A stretch of 61,831 nt of DNA from Oehlia diaphana (Eukaryota; Glomeromycota; Glomeromycetes; Glomerales; Glomeraceae). Each line of letters begins with the position of its first letter. Within the stretch, counting starts at the first letter, position 1. The stretch lies in NCBI GenBank assembly GCA_003833135.1, contig QZLH01000247.1, positions 18,922-80,752 of the forward strand, given 5' to 3'. Under the pieces are notes generated by a model, which saw only the letters and a list, made by a program, of their open reading frames with translations, did no database searches and was not told the origin of the DNA. Below are positions 21,885 to 32,992 of the stretch, piece by piece. Position numbers and translations under genes: made by a program.

Positions 21885-22129
21885 TCTGATGAAATCTTGA
21901 AAATTCTCACATTCTATACTTTGGTCTCCTTTTTATATTTTTATCTGACCTATACTGAGCTTGCCTTTACCTCATTTTACATTACTGAGTATAGTAGTTT
22001 ACAGGTTTATGCAGATAAAATTTTATTTCCATAAAATTTCTTTATCTTCAATTCACAACTGATATTTGTCCAGCAAATATTTGTCCTTATCAAGTTTTAA
22101 AATCTTTCATACCCCACCATCGTATTTAT

Positions 22130-22365
22130 AGTGCCAGCTTTTGGGTGCATTCTTAGGCATCACACAGAACTTTTCCTTGAGTTATCACACAGAACCCCCA
22201 AGGCATCAACTTTTTCCTAGTATTTATGTTATGTCTCCATATTTTTGGACCTCACACAGAGTGTTTTCTTAAGCACCACACAGGACTTTCCTTGAATTAT
22301 TACACAGAACCTTCAAGGCACCACACAGGACTTTTCCTAAGCACCATACAGGACTTTCCCAAAAA
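22130..22365. repeat. Minisatellite of CACCACACAGGACTTTCC-type units
   Basis: Degenerate units CATCACACAGAACTTTTCCTTGA, CACCACACAGGACTTTCCTT, CACCACACAGGACTTTTCCTAAG and CACCATACAGGACTTTCCC recur about seven times at 18-45 base spacing in the transcribed leader of the LTR element. Confidence 0.65.
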
Positions 22366-22641
22366 TACTTCATACATCTATAATAATAAATTTTTCAAAT
22401 TCTTCCATTCTTTTTTTTTTGAACATTTTTTTTAAATTATTTACAATACTTTTGCTTCATGGAACTTATTTACAGTATTACTCTTAAAATTTCTATCATC
22501 CCTTTTTAATTTTTCATAAAATTTCCTGTAACTTAAATTTCAAATTATTCTCCCAAAAATGATTTCCATAATTTTATTTTTAAATCCATCTGCTATACTC
22601 CTGTTCAAACTAAATAACCACGCATTATTAAGATAATCAAC

Positions 22642-22961
22642 TACCGTATATCGCGGGCCATAGTACCCCCCCTATGCATAGTGCCCCTCTTGAAAAATTT
22701 CATAGAATTGTATAGTATCCGAGGGGATATTTTACAATTATCTCATGATCCAGTGATCAGATTTGAGCGATCTTTTTTTTGTTTGATAGCACTCATTGAG
22801 TTCTTCAAAATAAAAAAAAGATCGTTCAAATTGGACCGGTAGATCGTGAGATATTCGCAAATAAACGGAATTTTTAGGCTTTGTTTAGTACCCGGGGGTA
22901 CAGGGTCAAACCCCCGATTTTTGCAAGATACCCGGGATACTGTGGCCCGCTATATACGGTA
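22642..22961. mobile_element. MITE with TA duplication, nested in the LTR element leader
   Basis: The ends CCGTATATCGCGGGCCA (22644-22660) and TGGCCCGCTATATACGG (22943-22959) are inverted, and TA flanks both sides. This fits a Tc1/mariner-type non-autonomous element of about 320 bp. Subterminal GTACCCCCCC and GTACCCGGGGGTAC are also present. No coding capacity. Confidence 0.75.
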
Positions 22962-23555
22962 CTTGACCTTAAAAATTGGTTCTTTTTAAGGTTCATTACT
23001 GTGACAAGTAATGATTTGTTAACATTTCTGCTGGTGATTAGCATGAACTTCAATAGCATTTAATAATAATTATCTTATTTTACTGTACCATTTATTTAAT
23101 AAGTGGGAGATGCAGATCTCCTTCTTTTATATATATATTCCTTAATTTTGGCTAAAATTTCTGTAATTCCTTAACTTTACTGATCCTCACATAACTGCAT
23201 TCTTTAATTCTAAATTCTTCCTTAATTTTGCCTAAAAATTTTATAATTCCTTAATTGTTTTAATAAAACTTAGGTATGGTCATGTGAGCAAAAAATTCTA
23301 CCGAAATCCTCTCTTCGATAGAATTTCTCAAGCCTTTAGGCTAGGTTTAGAGGTTCTATTTATAATTTTTCATCATTCTGCACCACAATTTCTTTGTCTT
23401 TGAAAATTTTCGTATTCAAAAATTTCTTACTGTACCTCAATCACATGATTTTTAAATTTTTAACCAAGACTTTAACTTTTAACTCCATAACTCCTTAATT
23501 TCATTGATCTCTTACTTATAACCTATAGTGATCATGTGAAGATAATCACTTTCCT

Positions 23556-23576
23556 TTCTCAGAAGCATGCACCACT
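23556..23576 (-). other. Candidate primer-binding site
   Basis: Directly after the 5' LTR (minus strand ...GGTATTACA) comes AG, then TGGTGCATGCTTCTGAG. TGG complements a tRNA 3' CCA end. I cannot name the primer tRNA from memory with confidence. Confidence 0.4.
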
Positions 23577-24086
23577 TGTAATACCTAAGTCTGTAATAAG
23601 TCACGTTGCCACCTTAGATATTAACAAACGTCACTCTTTATTAATGATATAAATAAATACAATAATATGCTTGGTTTAATAAAATATTAGTATAAAAATT
23701 TAATAAGTATATCAGTATATCCATTCTTTAATAATTTTTAATTCTCCATTTTTCGAGTTATTCCTTTGGGGAAGTCATATCTGACTCCCTTTTATAATTA
23801 TTCATTCTTTCCCTTTTCAGTTACACATTACATCAGCCTTAAAGTCATACACCTATTGATCTACCGTAACACTTAATATTATTGGTCCTTGATTATCCCA
23901 TAGTTTAACGTCATTGCAGACCCTAATTGGTCCTTAATCATACCAATAGTTTAGAGTTATTCCGGACTCACGTGGTAAAATAAATTAAACTAACTAAATT
24001 AAACAAAATAAAATTTATACAGTAATTTTAAATATAAAACTGCGCCACTTAATTAATAGATTTACTATGTATACTACGACATTACA
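23577..24086 (-). repeat. Right (5') LTR
   Basis: A 510-bp LTR, TGTAATACC...CATTACA on the plus strand, almost identical to the two parts of the left LTR. It ends at the target-site copy CCAT (24087-24090). Confidence 0.9.
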
Positions 24087-24990
24087 CCATCAATGGAAAT
24101 ATCTTACGATAATAATCATCGTGATAATCCAATTTGTTGTGTTTCTTATAGGTATCTTCAAACCAATCGACATAAATAAATGGATAATAATATCCATCAT
24201 TGCTTTTGTGTTTAAAAATACCTTTAATAACCGCATAACTTTTCCCATAATCAACTTCTTTAATTGTTACTACATCACCCTTATTCAAATGACATCAAAT
24301 TTTGACATTTTGCATAACTGGGATGTAAGATTCATATTCGTAAAAATTATAAGCCTTATTAATCAATGATGTGTGATATTCAAAACTTTTACGCAAGAGC
24401 CAAATTAGAACGAAACGAAACTGTATTAATTCCAATATTCGTATTGTAAATTGATGCTGGTTTTCTTAATATTATATTTCAAAACTCACTAGATTGTGAA
24501 TAATAAAAAATGTTAGAATGTATATACTTTAACTATATAAAGAAATTATTATTACCTTCTAGTTTTTTGTTATCCATTTCAGAATTTTTCATAATAAACC
24601 AATCTTTGAATAAGTTATCAGAATTTTGAGATACAGTAAATTCTAATTCAACACTAGATTGTAAATTTTGAGGATCAATTTCACCATCTACAAGATACTG
24701 AATAGATTGTAAAGTTGTATACCATTTTAATAAGTCTAATTCAATGTTCTTAAAATTTGTATGCAAAACTATGTTTTTAAAGATATAATAGACCATTTCT
24801 TTTATTCAAACTGCTGTATTTGTAAGAGTACCGAATGTTCTTACATGTCACAATAAATGGTAATTAGTGTGAAGGTTAGGGAGATCCATGAATTCATTGG
24901 ATAACTGTAATAAGTATAACATAGTCATAATTAGTAGAACTGAATCCAAATTACCCAAATGTAAGGAATTTATTACTTTTCAGTTTCAAA
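24087..24990 (-). pseudogene. Decayed fragment of a repetitive Glomeromycotina-type gene
   Basis: Minus-strand blocks in order are LSNEFMDLPNLHTNYH (about 24900), a frame at 24796-24533 (KNIVLHTNFKNIELDLLKWY, SQNSDNLFKDWF), and 24288-24087 (MNKGDVVTIKEVDYGKSYAVIKG...YYPFIYVDWFEDTYK), the last like a small BAH/Tudor-type beta domain. Stops and frameshifts separate them. The LTR element inserted in the last block, and the reading frame resumes at 15490. I think it belongs to a high-copy transposon-linked family, but the function is unknown. Confidence 0.5.
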
Positions 24991-26065
24991 GGCTTAATGT
25001 AATTGAAATTTATAATATTTTTTTTTTTCATAACAATTAATGCATAATATACATTTTACCTCAATCGATGCTTTTCATTCTTTATTCCAATAAAAAGTTT
25101 TTGCATCAATTTGTACCAAATTTATATCCATAAGTTATGCATTATATAGTGAGACATTTGGCACAAAATTTGTATTGTATTTATTTTAAGCTTATTCAAG
25201 TTATAGTCCAGCTTTAATCTATTTTTGTGCATAGATTTATACCATTTTTATAACTAAATTTGTGCCAAATAAGTCTGTATATAAGCCACGTTTTTATAAG
25301 TAATTATATTAAATATATTCCAAGCTATTTTGAATATAAATTTGTACATGTATTAGCAAATTTTAATTTATATCACGTAGTTTTAATCTACTTGTATTAC
25401 ATATTTAAATATCTGATATATTTTAATTCACAAAATAGAAAATAAATAATCAAAATTTTATTAAAAATAAGAAGTTATTGACATTATAATCTAGTACCAA
25501 AATATTTAAAGTTTGTCCTATAAAAAGCCCAAAAAAAGAAAGGATGAATAAAATGTTAGTTAGTAAATATTCCATTAATATTAAGACTTAAAGAAAAAAC
25601 CTATATGCAAAATTCTAATGTCTAAAAATCAGAAAGTAAAATTTTATTAAATAATGATTAAGAAAAGTCCATTAAAATCCTGTTCTATCTAAAAAAAAAG
25701 AATAAATAAAAGTTAGAAAATATTTTGTTAAAAGAGATATATTAAAAAGAACCCCTTTCCCTACTAATATCTAGTATATCTGAAGACTAAAATAAAGAAA
25801 AAATCAAAAAAAAGAAAAATTAACATATAAACAAAAAAAATATAACAAAATAATAAGAAAAAAGCATTACCTCCACTTTCATAAGAGAGCCTTTGAAATG
25901 AAAATGAAACCTAAAAAAAAATGATGTTAATAATTTTTCAGTAAAAAAACAGGAAAAAAAGAAAAATAAACACCTACCTGGCCGTCTTCAGTTTAAAAAG
26001 CTTGTGGTTTTCCATATTTTTGGGGACTTTTATTTTTTTTTCTTCTTGGAAAATTGTTTTCTTGG
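24991..26065. other. AT-rich, no gene recognised
   Basis: The word TTTGTRCCAAAT recurs in both orientations (25110-25270, and as ACAAATTTAGTAT at 27350-27560). No gene-like frame was found. Confidence 0.4.
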
Positions 26066-26075
26066 AATTTTGTGT

Positions 26076-27024
26076 AAAGCTCCGCATGAGCCAAGCTGGC
26101 TCATGAGCTGGCTCGAGCTTTTCAATCTGAGCTGAGCTGAGCCACAATTAAATTGGCTCAGTAGTTTGCGAGTTAGCTTGAAAAGAACTTGAGCCAGTAA
26201 TAGGCTCGGCTCAAAAAGCTCAAGCCAGTAATAGGCTCAGCTCAAAAAGCTCGAACTGGCTTGAATTATCATACAAAAAATGTTGCGAAAACGTTTTTTG
26301 TATAATATTATATTAAAAAAATGTTTCACACCATTTTTTTTAATTCTTTAATAAAAATACGTAGTGAAAACTTTTTTTTACTATATTATATTGGAAAAAA
26401 ATGTTTTGCAACGTTTTTTTTAATTTTTTAATAAAAAAATGTTGCGAAATATTTTTTTCACTATATTATATTGGAAAAAAATGTTTCACAATATTTTTTT
26501 AATCCTTTAGTAAAAAAACATTGCGAAACATTTTTTTCATAATATTATATTAGAAAAAAATGTTTCGCAATGTTTTTTCAATTCTTTAATAAAAAACGTT
26601 GCTTTTTTCACTATATTATATCAGAAAAAATGATTCGCAACATTTTTTTAATTCTTTAGTAAAAAAATGTTGCAAAAACATTTTTTTCATAATATTATAT
26701 TAGAAAAAAATGTTTCGCAACATTTTTTTCAATTCTTTAATAAAAAATATTGCGAAAACGTTTTTCATAATATTATATTAGAAAAAAACGTTTCACAATG
26801 TTTATTTCAATGCTTTAATAAAAAATATTGCAAAACATTTATCTGAAGATAAAGCTCGAGCCTGGCTTGGCTCAAGCCATAATTTTCATGGTTCAGCTCA
26901 GCTCACTTTAGCTTGAGCCAAAATTTTTATGGCTCAGCTTATTCTGGCTCAGGCCAGAATTTTTTTTTTCGAGCTGAGCTGAGCCAGACTGTGGCTCAGC
27001 TCAAGCCAGCTCATGTGGAGCTTT
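26076..27024. mobile_element. 949-bp Mutator-like foldback element with 10-bp TSD
   Basis: The outer ends AAAGCTCC (26076) and GGAGCTTT (27024) are inverted, and the 10-mer AATTTTGTGT flanks both sides (26066-26075, 27025-27034). The TSD length fits the Mutator superfamily (9-11 bp). Both arms, each about 150-190 bases, are packed with GAGCTGAGC/GCTCAGCTC words (GGCTCAGCTC, GAGCCAGC). The centre is a tandem array of palindromes (26270-26845). No transposase is encoded, so it is non-autonomous. Confidence 0.82.
26270..26845. repeat. Tandem array of seven ~80-bp palindromic units
   Basis: Each unit has the form TTGCGAAACATTTTTTTC-ATAATATTAT-TAGAAAAAAATGTTTCGCAA, followed by a TTTTTAATTCTTTAATAAAA spacer. 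The central ATATTATATT recurs at about 26306, 26385, 26465, 26545, 26610, 26690 and 26770. Confidence 0.8.
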
Positions 27025-27034
27025 AATTTTGTGT

Positions 27035-28039
27035 TCTAAAGTTAACGAAAAGAAAAGAAAAAGGAAGTATAAAAGAGAAATAAAAAGAAAAAGAGGAAAG
27101 AGGAAAAATGAAAAAAAAGTTTAAAGTTAAAAAAAGTTAAAAAAAGTTTAAAAGAGAGATTTAGAGATCAATATTAATAATATTTCACGTAATATACATA
27201 ACAGTCATGATATGCAATTTTAGAAATATTTGATATGTTGATCATTATGTAGGATTTTTACTATATATTTCAAAAAAGGATAAATGTTAAATGTTATATG
27301 AAGAAATATATAACTACTGTAAAATTATTGCAAAATTAGACAAATTTAGTATATAATTAAAAAAAAATAAAACTGGTACAAATTTAGTATAAGATTCAAA
27401 AAAAATTCAAAAATGTATAATTAATACAAATATAGATATAAAACTAGTATAAAACTAATTAATTGGTACTAAATTTAATATATTACGAGTATAAAATTAA
27501 GTAATTAACACAAATTTAGTATGTGATTAAAATACATAGTATAAAACTAAACGAATGAATAGTACAAGTTTAGTACGTTTTTAAAAAACATATGGGCTGA
27601 TCGTACTTGTTTCACTAAGTAAAATTTTGTGATGTTTATAAGTGTACCCTATATTGTGCTACCAAAATACATGATAAATTAAATCTAAAACTAATAATCG
27701 CTTTGAATAATAAAAATTCACTATTGAAATCATAAACTTCAGATTAGTTGTAAATCAGTTTAGCAAGACTCATTGTAAAAGTAACTTTAAAAAACTTTAC
27801 TTATGGTAAGAATTTTTCATCTAAAAAATACTATTATTTAAATATTAAATGACTTATACTACAATTATAAATAGGATAACAGAATTTTTTATCATAATTA
27901 TCCTAATAATCCTTATATAGATGCCTAATATACTGCTAGAAATAAAGTTTTTCATTCAGGATATAAGATAATAGAACTTGAAATTTATCTATAAAATGTT
28001 AAATATACATAAAAGAGAAATAATATTTAATATTAAATT
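27035..28039. other. Purine-rich then AT-rich non-coding region
   Basis: 27040-27150 is an A/G tract (AAAGAGGAAAGAGGAAAAA). 27320-27580 has about six loose copies of ACAAATTTAGTAT. No gene seen. Confidence 0.4.
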
Positions 28040-29060
28040 TTAAATGAATATGTTGTAAAAACAGAAGTTACAAATTGAGTTTTGTGTTGTGAAACAAAAT
28101 ACATTATTGCTAACAAGGTTTTGTATACTATTACTTGAAAGAAAGGTCATGCTAACTGAGTGGGTAGTATCTAGTGAACAATCAGCAAGTGGAGCTGTGA
28201 ATGCATTTTTAAAGGTAATTTTAACTATAGAATTTACATTTATTAAAATAACATAATCTACTAAATTAACACTTACATTATACAGAAAATTAATAGGGAA
28301 AAATCTTGAATCTCTGGAATACATATCTTTGGCTTGACATTGAAATATTACATCAAATACGAATTAGACAATTCAAAGAATTCTTTAAAGCAAGGACTAT
28401 TAGTAAAATTATTAATAAAAAGAAAAGACCACTCAATGAAATACAATCATTATCACAGCAAAATAAATGATATGTATTATTTGAAAGAGAAGCTTACAAA
28501 AAAGTTAACCATATTATCTTACAACATCAAATGGTTTCAGAATTTGAGAGCCAATTTGTTTACATAATATAGAACTAAAAATAATATAAAATGTAATTCA
28601 ACATTGGATCCAATAAGATTAAATACTTATGTATATGCCTGTAATGAGACTTTATTAGATCATGATAGATATCAGAGACCTGCTGCTATAAAAGCATGAT
28701 TGATATATAAATATCAAGTTGTACAAAAATGGTTAAAATCACTAAATTAATAAATCACCAAGTACATATTGAAACATTTAATTTTAATAAAGAACTTTGA
28801 TGGAATTGTAATTGATGAACAAGAAATTGGAAATGGTGTTTATCAATCAATTCGAACTCTTTTTCAAATACTTATTTCTATAATTCTATTTGGAATAAAT
28901 CAGTTTCACCAATTCTTCAATCAGGAGATACAATTAATTTAAAGCTTAGTGAAGATAGTAGAAATGTAGGCTGTAAACAAAATCATGTAATGCCAATTTT
29001 TTGTTTATTAAACGAAAAAGATGAAGTGTTAAAATCAGATCATCAACATTGATAATTAAA
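28040..29060 (+). pseudogene. Decayed coding sequence of an unidentified repeat family
   Basis: Plus-strand coding-like blocks in changing frames are EWVVSSEQSASGAVNAF (about 28157-28207), RIRQFKEFFKARTISKI (about 28358-28410), RPLNEIQSLSQQNK (about 28427-28468) and RNVGCKQNHVMPIFCLLNEK (about 28960-29020). Stops separate them. Order and strand are consistent, so one gene has decayed. It could be the upstream half of the hAT copy at 30370 or an unrelated family; I do not recognise a domain. Confidence 0.4.
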
Positions 29061-29568
29061 ATTCATAATATACTAGTTGTAACTCAACAGAGGCAATATT
29101 TTTAACTCCAGCTGAAATTATATGATCGATGCAAAAATTGCCTTTTTTGAAATATTTGTAAAACTAAAATTACCTTATTTTTTGCAGAAGTAAAATTTCC
29201 TTTATCACTAATACCTGCCATATATTAATAGACTAAATCAACATACAGTTTAATATTATGCTTGGTTAGATCTTAAACTTTTCTTTATTTCTTTTATTAT
29301 CATAAATTTAACTTTTAAACTTCAATAATTTTTCTTAAGTTAAATAAACTTTATATTAAATAATTAAACTGTGATAATTTCCCATACTTTACTTCACTGA
29401 ATTTTACTATTTAATATTAATTAATTCTTAGATGCATCATAAGCATATTCAAAATAACTTAATAATTAATATTTTTTTTATCATCAATGTTATTGGGTTG
29501 AAGCTGAAAACTCTTGATAAAAGTCAAACCTCAGCTTTTTTATATATTTTAATATTTCACTAAACTAT
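29061..29568. other. AT-rich, no feature recognised
   Basis: No open frame or repeat that I can support. Confidence 0.4.
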
Positions 29569-29877
29569 TAGTCTATTTTAGAATTGATTGATCGTGATTT
29601 TTGATTGGGTATACTAAAAATTATGACCAATAAATTTTAAATATAAAATAATCAACTGATTATTCAATATAAACCATTAAAAATATAGGTTATTTTGATT
29701 GAGTAGATAAAATAAACTGATAGAAATAAACAAAAATAACAAAACATTAACTTATTGGTTGGTTAAAAGTTTATCATGATCAATCAATCATCTCAAAATT
29801 GAACTTTAATCACAAATTTTGGTTGGTTTTTAGCTTTTGTAATCAAAATGCTGATCAATTAATTTTGAAGTAGACTA
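29569..29877. mobile_element. MITE with TAGTCTA ends
   Basis: The left end TAGTCTATTTTAGAATTGAT (29569) and the right end ATCAATTAATTTTGAAGTAGACTA (ending 29877) are inverted copies over about 25 bases with few mismatches. The next inner parts (GATTGGGTATACTAAAAATT versus GCTTTTGTAATCAAAATG) also pair loosely. Non-coding, about 309 bp. Confidence 0.65.
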
Positions 29878-30369
29878 TTGTAACATTAAATTATTGTAAT
29901 ACTATAAATTATTTTACAAGATTCTACAATATTTTACAATATTCTATAATATTCATACTACTATAAATTATATGTTAAGTTATATGTTAATCATGTATTA
30001 ATAATCTAAACTGTAAAACTATCTATAATTTAACTATACTAATTCTTATACTAAAATAAATAAATAACTTGACTAATATCAATTTTTATGTATTTTATTC
30101 CATATTTTTAGTCACAACATTATTTAAATCAGTGAAACAATAAAATAGTATGATTATTACAATTGCTTAAAGACAACAATATGAATAATTGCTTAAAGGT
30201 GAAGGCTTTTTAATCAATGAGTTGATATTGATTTTACTACTCATGTGAAAATTTAAAAAAAATCAAAAAAAATAAAAAAATTGTAAAAAGCTTTTTTTTT
30301 TAGCTGATACTATACTTTCATATTTTTTATTCTTATTTCATAATATTTATATTAATAAATTTTAAATAG
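29878..30369. other. AT-rich, no feature recognised
   Basis: Lies between the TAGTCTA MITE and the hAT blocks. No coding signal. Confidence 0.4.
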
Positions 30370-31857
30370 ATTTTAGCAATAACTGCAAACAATGCAGCAA
30401 ATAACACAACTCTATTAAAAGAACTCAAAAATGTTTGTGGTATAAAAGAAATCATATTAGGTGTTTAGCTTATATAATAAATCTAACATCACAAGAAATT
30501 TTAAGACATGTCAAGGCTGCTAGTGAAGTTCAGAAAGAAAATGATATCTTACAAAAACTGAAAATTCTCAAAGTGGTATAGAAGTAATTCCAAAATTATG
30601 AAAATTAATATTTAAAATAAATCTATCCTCACAGCAAAGTGAAAAATTTACCTGTCAGTGTGATTTATATAATATAAAGTCATTAAAACTCATCTCAGAC
30701 ATTCGTACATGATGGAACTCAATGTACCTTATGCTAAAACGCTTATTAAAACTTAAAGATGTAAGTATTATGATAAATAAAAATATTTATTAATATTACT
30801 GTATTAATAATATTTTATTATTAGTCTCTCAATGATAATGCTGCACTTGAACATGATTTAAAAAAATTTTTAATTTCTTCTAATGAATGGGATATTATAG
30901 AAGAATTATGTCGTATTTTGAAGTAAAATTAATTTTAAATTTTTATTCAAAATTTCATTTAATAAATAATTATGAATACAATTTTCAGAAATTTTATAAG
31001 GCTACTGAATACATGTCAATTTCAAAGTATATAACTTTGTCATCATCGGTTCCCATGTATAATATGATTCTTGAACAAATCATGAGAAATATTGTCATTA
31101 TCCAGAGATACGTGAGCGATAACAGCTTTACTATTCTAAGACTGATGATTTGCATCTGTATACAATTGCAACAAGTAATTTTTTTTATCTTAATTTTAAT
31201 ATTTGTTCGAATTTATTATAATTATATAACATATTTTCTTTATACTGATTTATACTGTATATACAGTTCTTGATCCTAGGTTGAAAATTATTACAAAAAA
31301 CTACAATGGGAACAAAAATTTATTGATTAATCTTTATAAACACTTATAAAAGTGATTATGCTAGTAAAACTAATATAATTAATGATAATTGCGAAAATAA
31401 TAATAATGATAATGACTTTTTATATGAATTATTTGGAGCCAATAATAATAATAGTAGTGATGAGTTTGAGGTAGAAGACTATCTTAATAAGTCGGTTGAA
31501 GGACCTAAAACGAATCCGTTAATATGGTGGAAGGTAAATTGCATTTGATTTTGTAATATAGAGCTTTAATTATATATAATAAATTAATAACATAATTATA
31601 GCATAATGAAGAACAATATCCACGTCTTTCAATTATGGCTCGTGACTTTTGAATTCCAGGTAATTTAGATTTTTTATTGTATATGTATATAATTATAATA
31701 TAATTTTAAATTTATATTATATAGGTACAAACGTTCCTGTGGAAAGGATCTTCTCTGGAGGTACTGATTTAATTACAAAAAAGCGATCTAGTTTAAATAA
31801 TGAATCTATTCAAGCATGCATGTGTATCAAAAATTGGGATCGATTATATCATGTAAA
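30370..31857 (+). pseudogene. hAT-family transposase pseudogene
   Basis: Blocks in hAT order are ANNTTLLKELKN (30390), INLTSQEILRHVK (about 30477-30516), IKSLKLISDIRT then a stop then WNSMYLMLKRLLKL (about 30678-30759), and an intron with GTAAGT/TAG borders. SSNEWDIIEELCRILK (about 30876-30923) and KFYKATEYMSISKYITLSSS (about 30989-31049) follow. After an acidic Asn-rich linker comes the C-terminal dimerisation domain: YPRLSIMARDF (31620) and GTNVPVERIFSGGTDLITKK (31725-31785) plus SLNNESIQACM. Stops at about 30710 and 31650 and frameshifts inactivate it. A functional copy would be a cut-and-paste transposase. The N-terminal zinc finger was not found. Confidence 0.8.
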
Positions 31858-32394
31858 TAATTATTCTTTATTGTTTTTTTTCTCTCATAGTATTTGTTAG
31901 TATTAGTACTATATATATAAATAATATAATAAAAGCAATATAACATTATAATATAATAATAAATCACTACTATAAAATATAAAATATATGAAAACTTTTG
32001 AATATTTTCGGGTACTTAATTTGAATCAAGTAATTAACCCGAATAAATTGTAAATGACCTCAAACCAAAAATTCCGAAACTTAAAATAATCCTACACGCC
32101 CAAAGACATTGTTTTCATTCACATGCGTTGCTTAAAGTATATACTACTCCACGAATTAGGATTCAGGATTGCCAAATATTACATGACATCCAAGTCGATG
32201 TTGTCTATCAAATTGTATTCTGAGAAGTTGTTCTTATTGGAAGTCTCCGTCGTGGCCGTATACGATTTATGGGAGATGATGGAACCGATATCGAGCGAGA
32301 TCTTTCAATAGATTGAAGCCATATGTATTACCAATCGCATAGAGAAAAGGCTCTCCTTCATAGAATAAATGCATTCCTGGACGTGATTTCTGAA
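31858..32394. other. Non-coding or uncertain exon remnant
   Basis: 31858-32100 is AT-rich filler. 32123-32394 is richer in G/C and open on both strands for about 60 codons. On the minus strand it continues directly from the last unit of the mini-exon array, so it may be the 3' exon of a gene that I cannot identify. Confidence 0.3.
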
Positions 32395-32884
32395 TCTTCC
32401 GGCAGTCCTATAAAAAAAGAATACGTTAGAGAAGTCTTTAAAATAAAACACAAAAAAAAACTCTCTTCCGATCCCTTTACCTATTCCAAGATCTAGTTTG
32501 TAAATTCATCTGGCAACCCTACAAACAAGAAAAGAAGAAACGTTATAAACGTTTCTCGAGAAAAAAAAAATATTTTCAGCCTTCCTCCTCTTACATAGTC
32601 CGGTTCATAAATTCGTCTGATAACCTACAAAAAGAAAAGAGAGACGTTAACAACATTTCTCTTTAAAAAATAAATAAATAAATAAACACTCCTCCTTCCT
32701 ATACTTACATAATTCCAAAGTCCGGGTTGTATATTCGTCCTGTAACCTATAAAAAAGAAAAAGAGAAACGTTAGTAATGTTTCCCTTGATAAAAAATAAA
32801 TAAAAAAAAATATTCCCTCCCCTTCCTCCACAGATCCACTTACATAATTCTAAAGTCCAGGTCGTATATTCATCCGGCGACCTA
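32395..32884 (-). repeat. Tandem array whose units each carry a 38-nt mini-exon-like core
   Basis: Four units plus a terminal relative, spaced about 106-135 bases. On the minus strand each core is preceded by a pyrimidine stretch ending AG and followed by GTAAG: 32881-32844, 32746-32709, 32624-32595 (30 nt) and 32518-32481. A fifth acceptor is at 32407. The cores translate in one register as relatives of LPDEFTNRTLEL (LQDEYTTRTLEL, SPDEYTTWTLEL, LSDEFMNRT). The intervening sequence resembles short introns. Since 38 is not a multiple of three, serial splicing would break the frame. Confidence 0.65.
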
Positions 32885-32913
32885 CAAAAAAGAAAAACTT
32901 ATACCCGTTTACC

Positions 32914-32992
32914 TGATTATACCTGACCTGATTCGACCTGAAAAAAAAAACAGGTCGGGTTAACCAGTTGACCTGTGAACTGACCTGTTCGG
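32914..32992. repeat. GACCTG/CAGGTC foldback cluster
   Basis: ACCTGACCTG and CGACCTG precede an A10 loop, followed by CAGGTCGG and then GACCTGTGAACTGACCTG. CGACCTG (32934) pairs with CAGGTCG (32951). It may be a short palindromic element; function unknown. Confidence 0.5.

Larger units (their letters stand above)
15487..24090 (-). mobile_element. Ty3-type LTR retrotransposon, internally deleted, with nested insertion
   Basis: The LTRs are at 15491-17225 (interrupted) and 23577-24086 (510 bp). On the plus strand each starts TGTAATACC and ends CATTACA. The 4-base repeat CCAT flanks the whole element (15487-15490 and 24087-24090). Transcription would run on the minus strand from the right LTR. 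Internal order is leader, upstream ORFs, gag with a CCHC knuckle, a second CCHC, DTGA protease, then directly the integrase tail. Reverse transcriptase, RNase H and most of integrase are missing, so it could move only in trans. Protease-plus-integrase tail and the gag type favour Ty3/gypsy. Frameshifts in pol show age. Confidence 0.88.

Noticed and set aside
26270..26845. CRISPR-like array
   Set aside because: Units are contiguous palindromes inside a transposon with TSD; there are no unique spacers and the DNA is eukaryotic.
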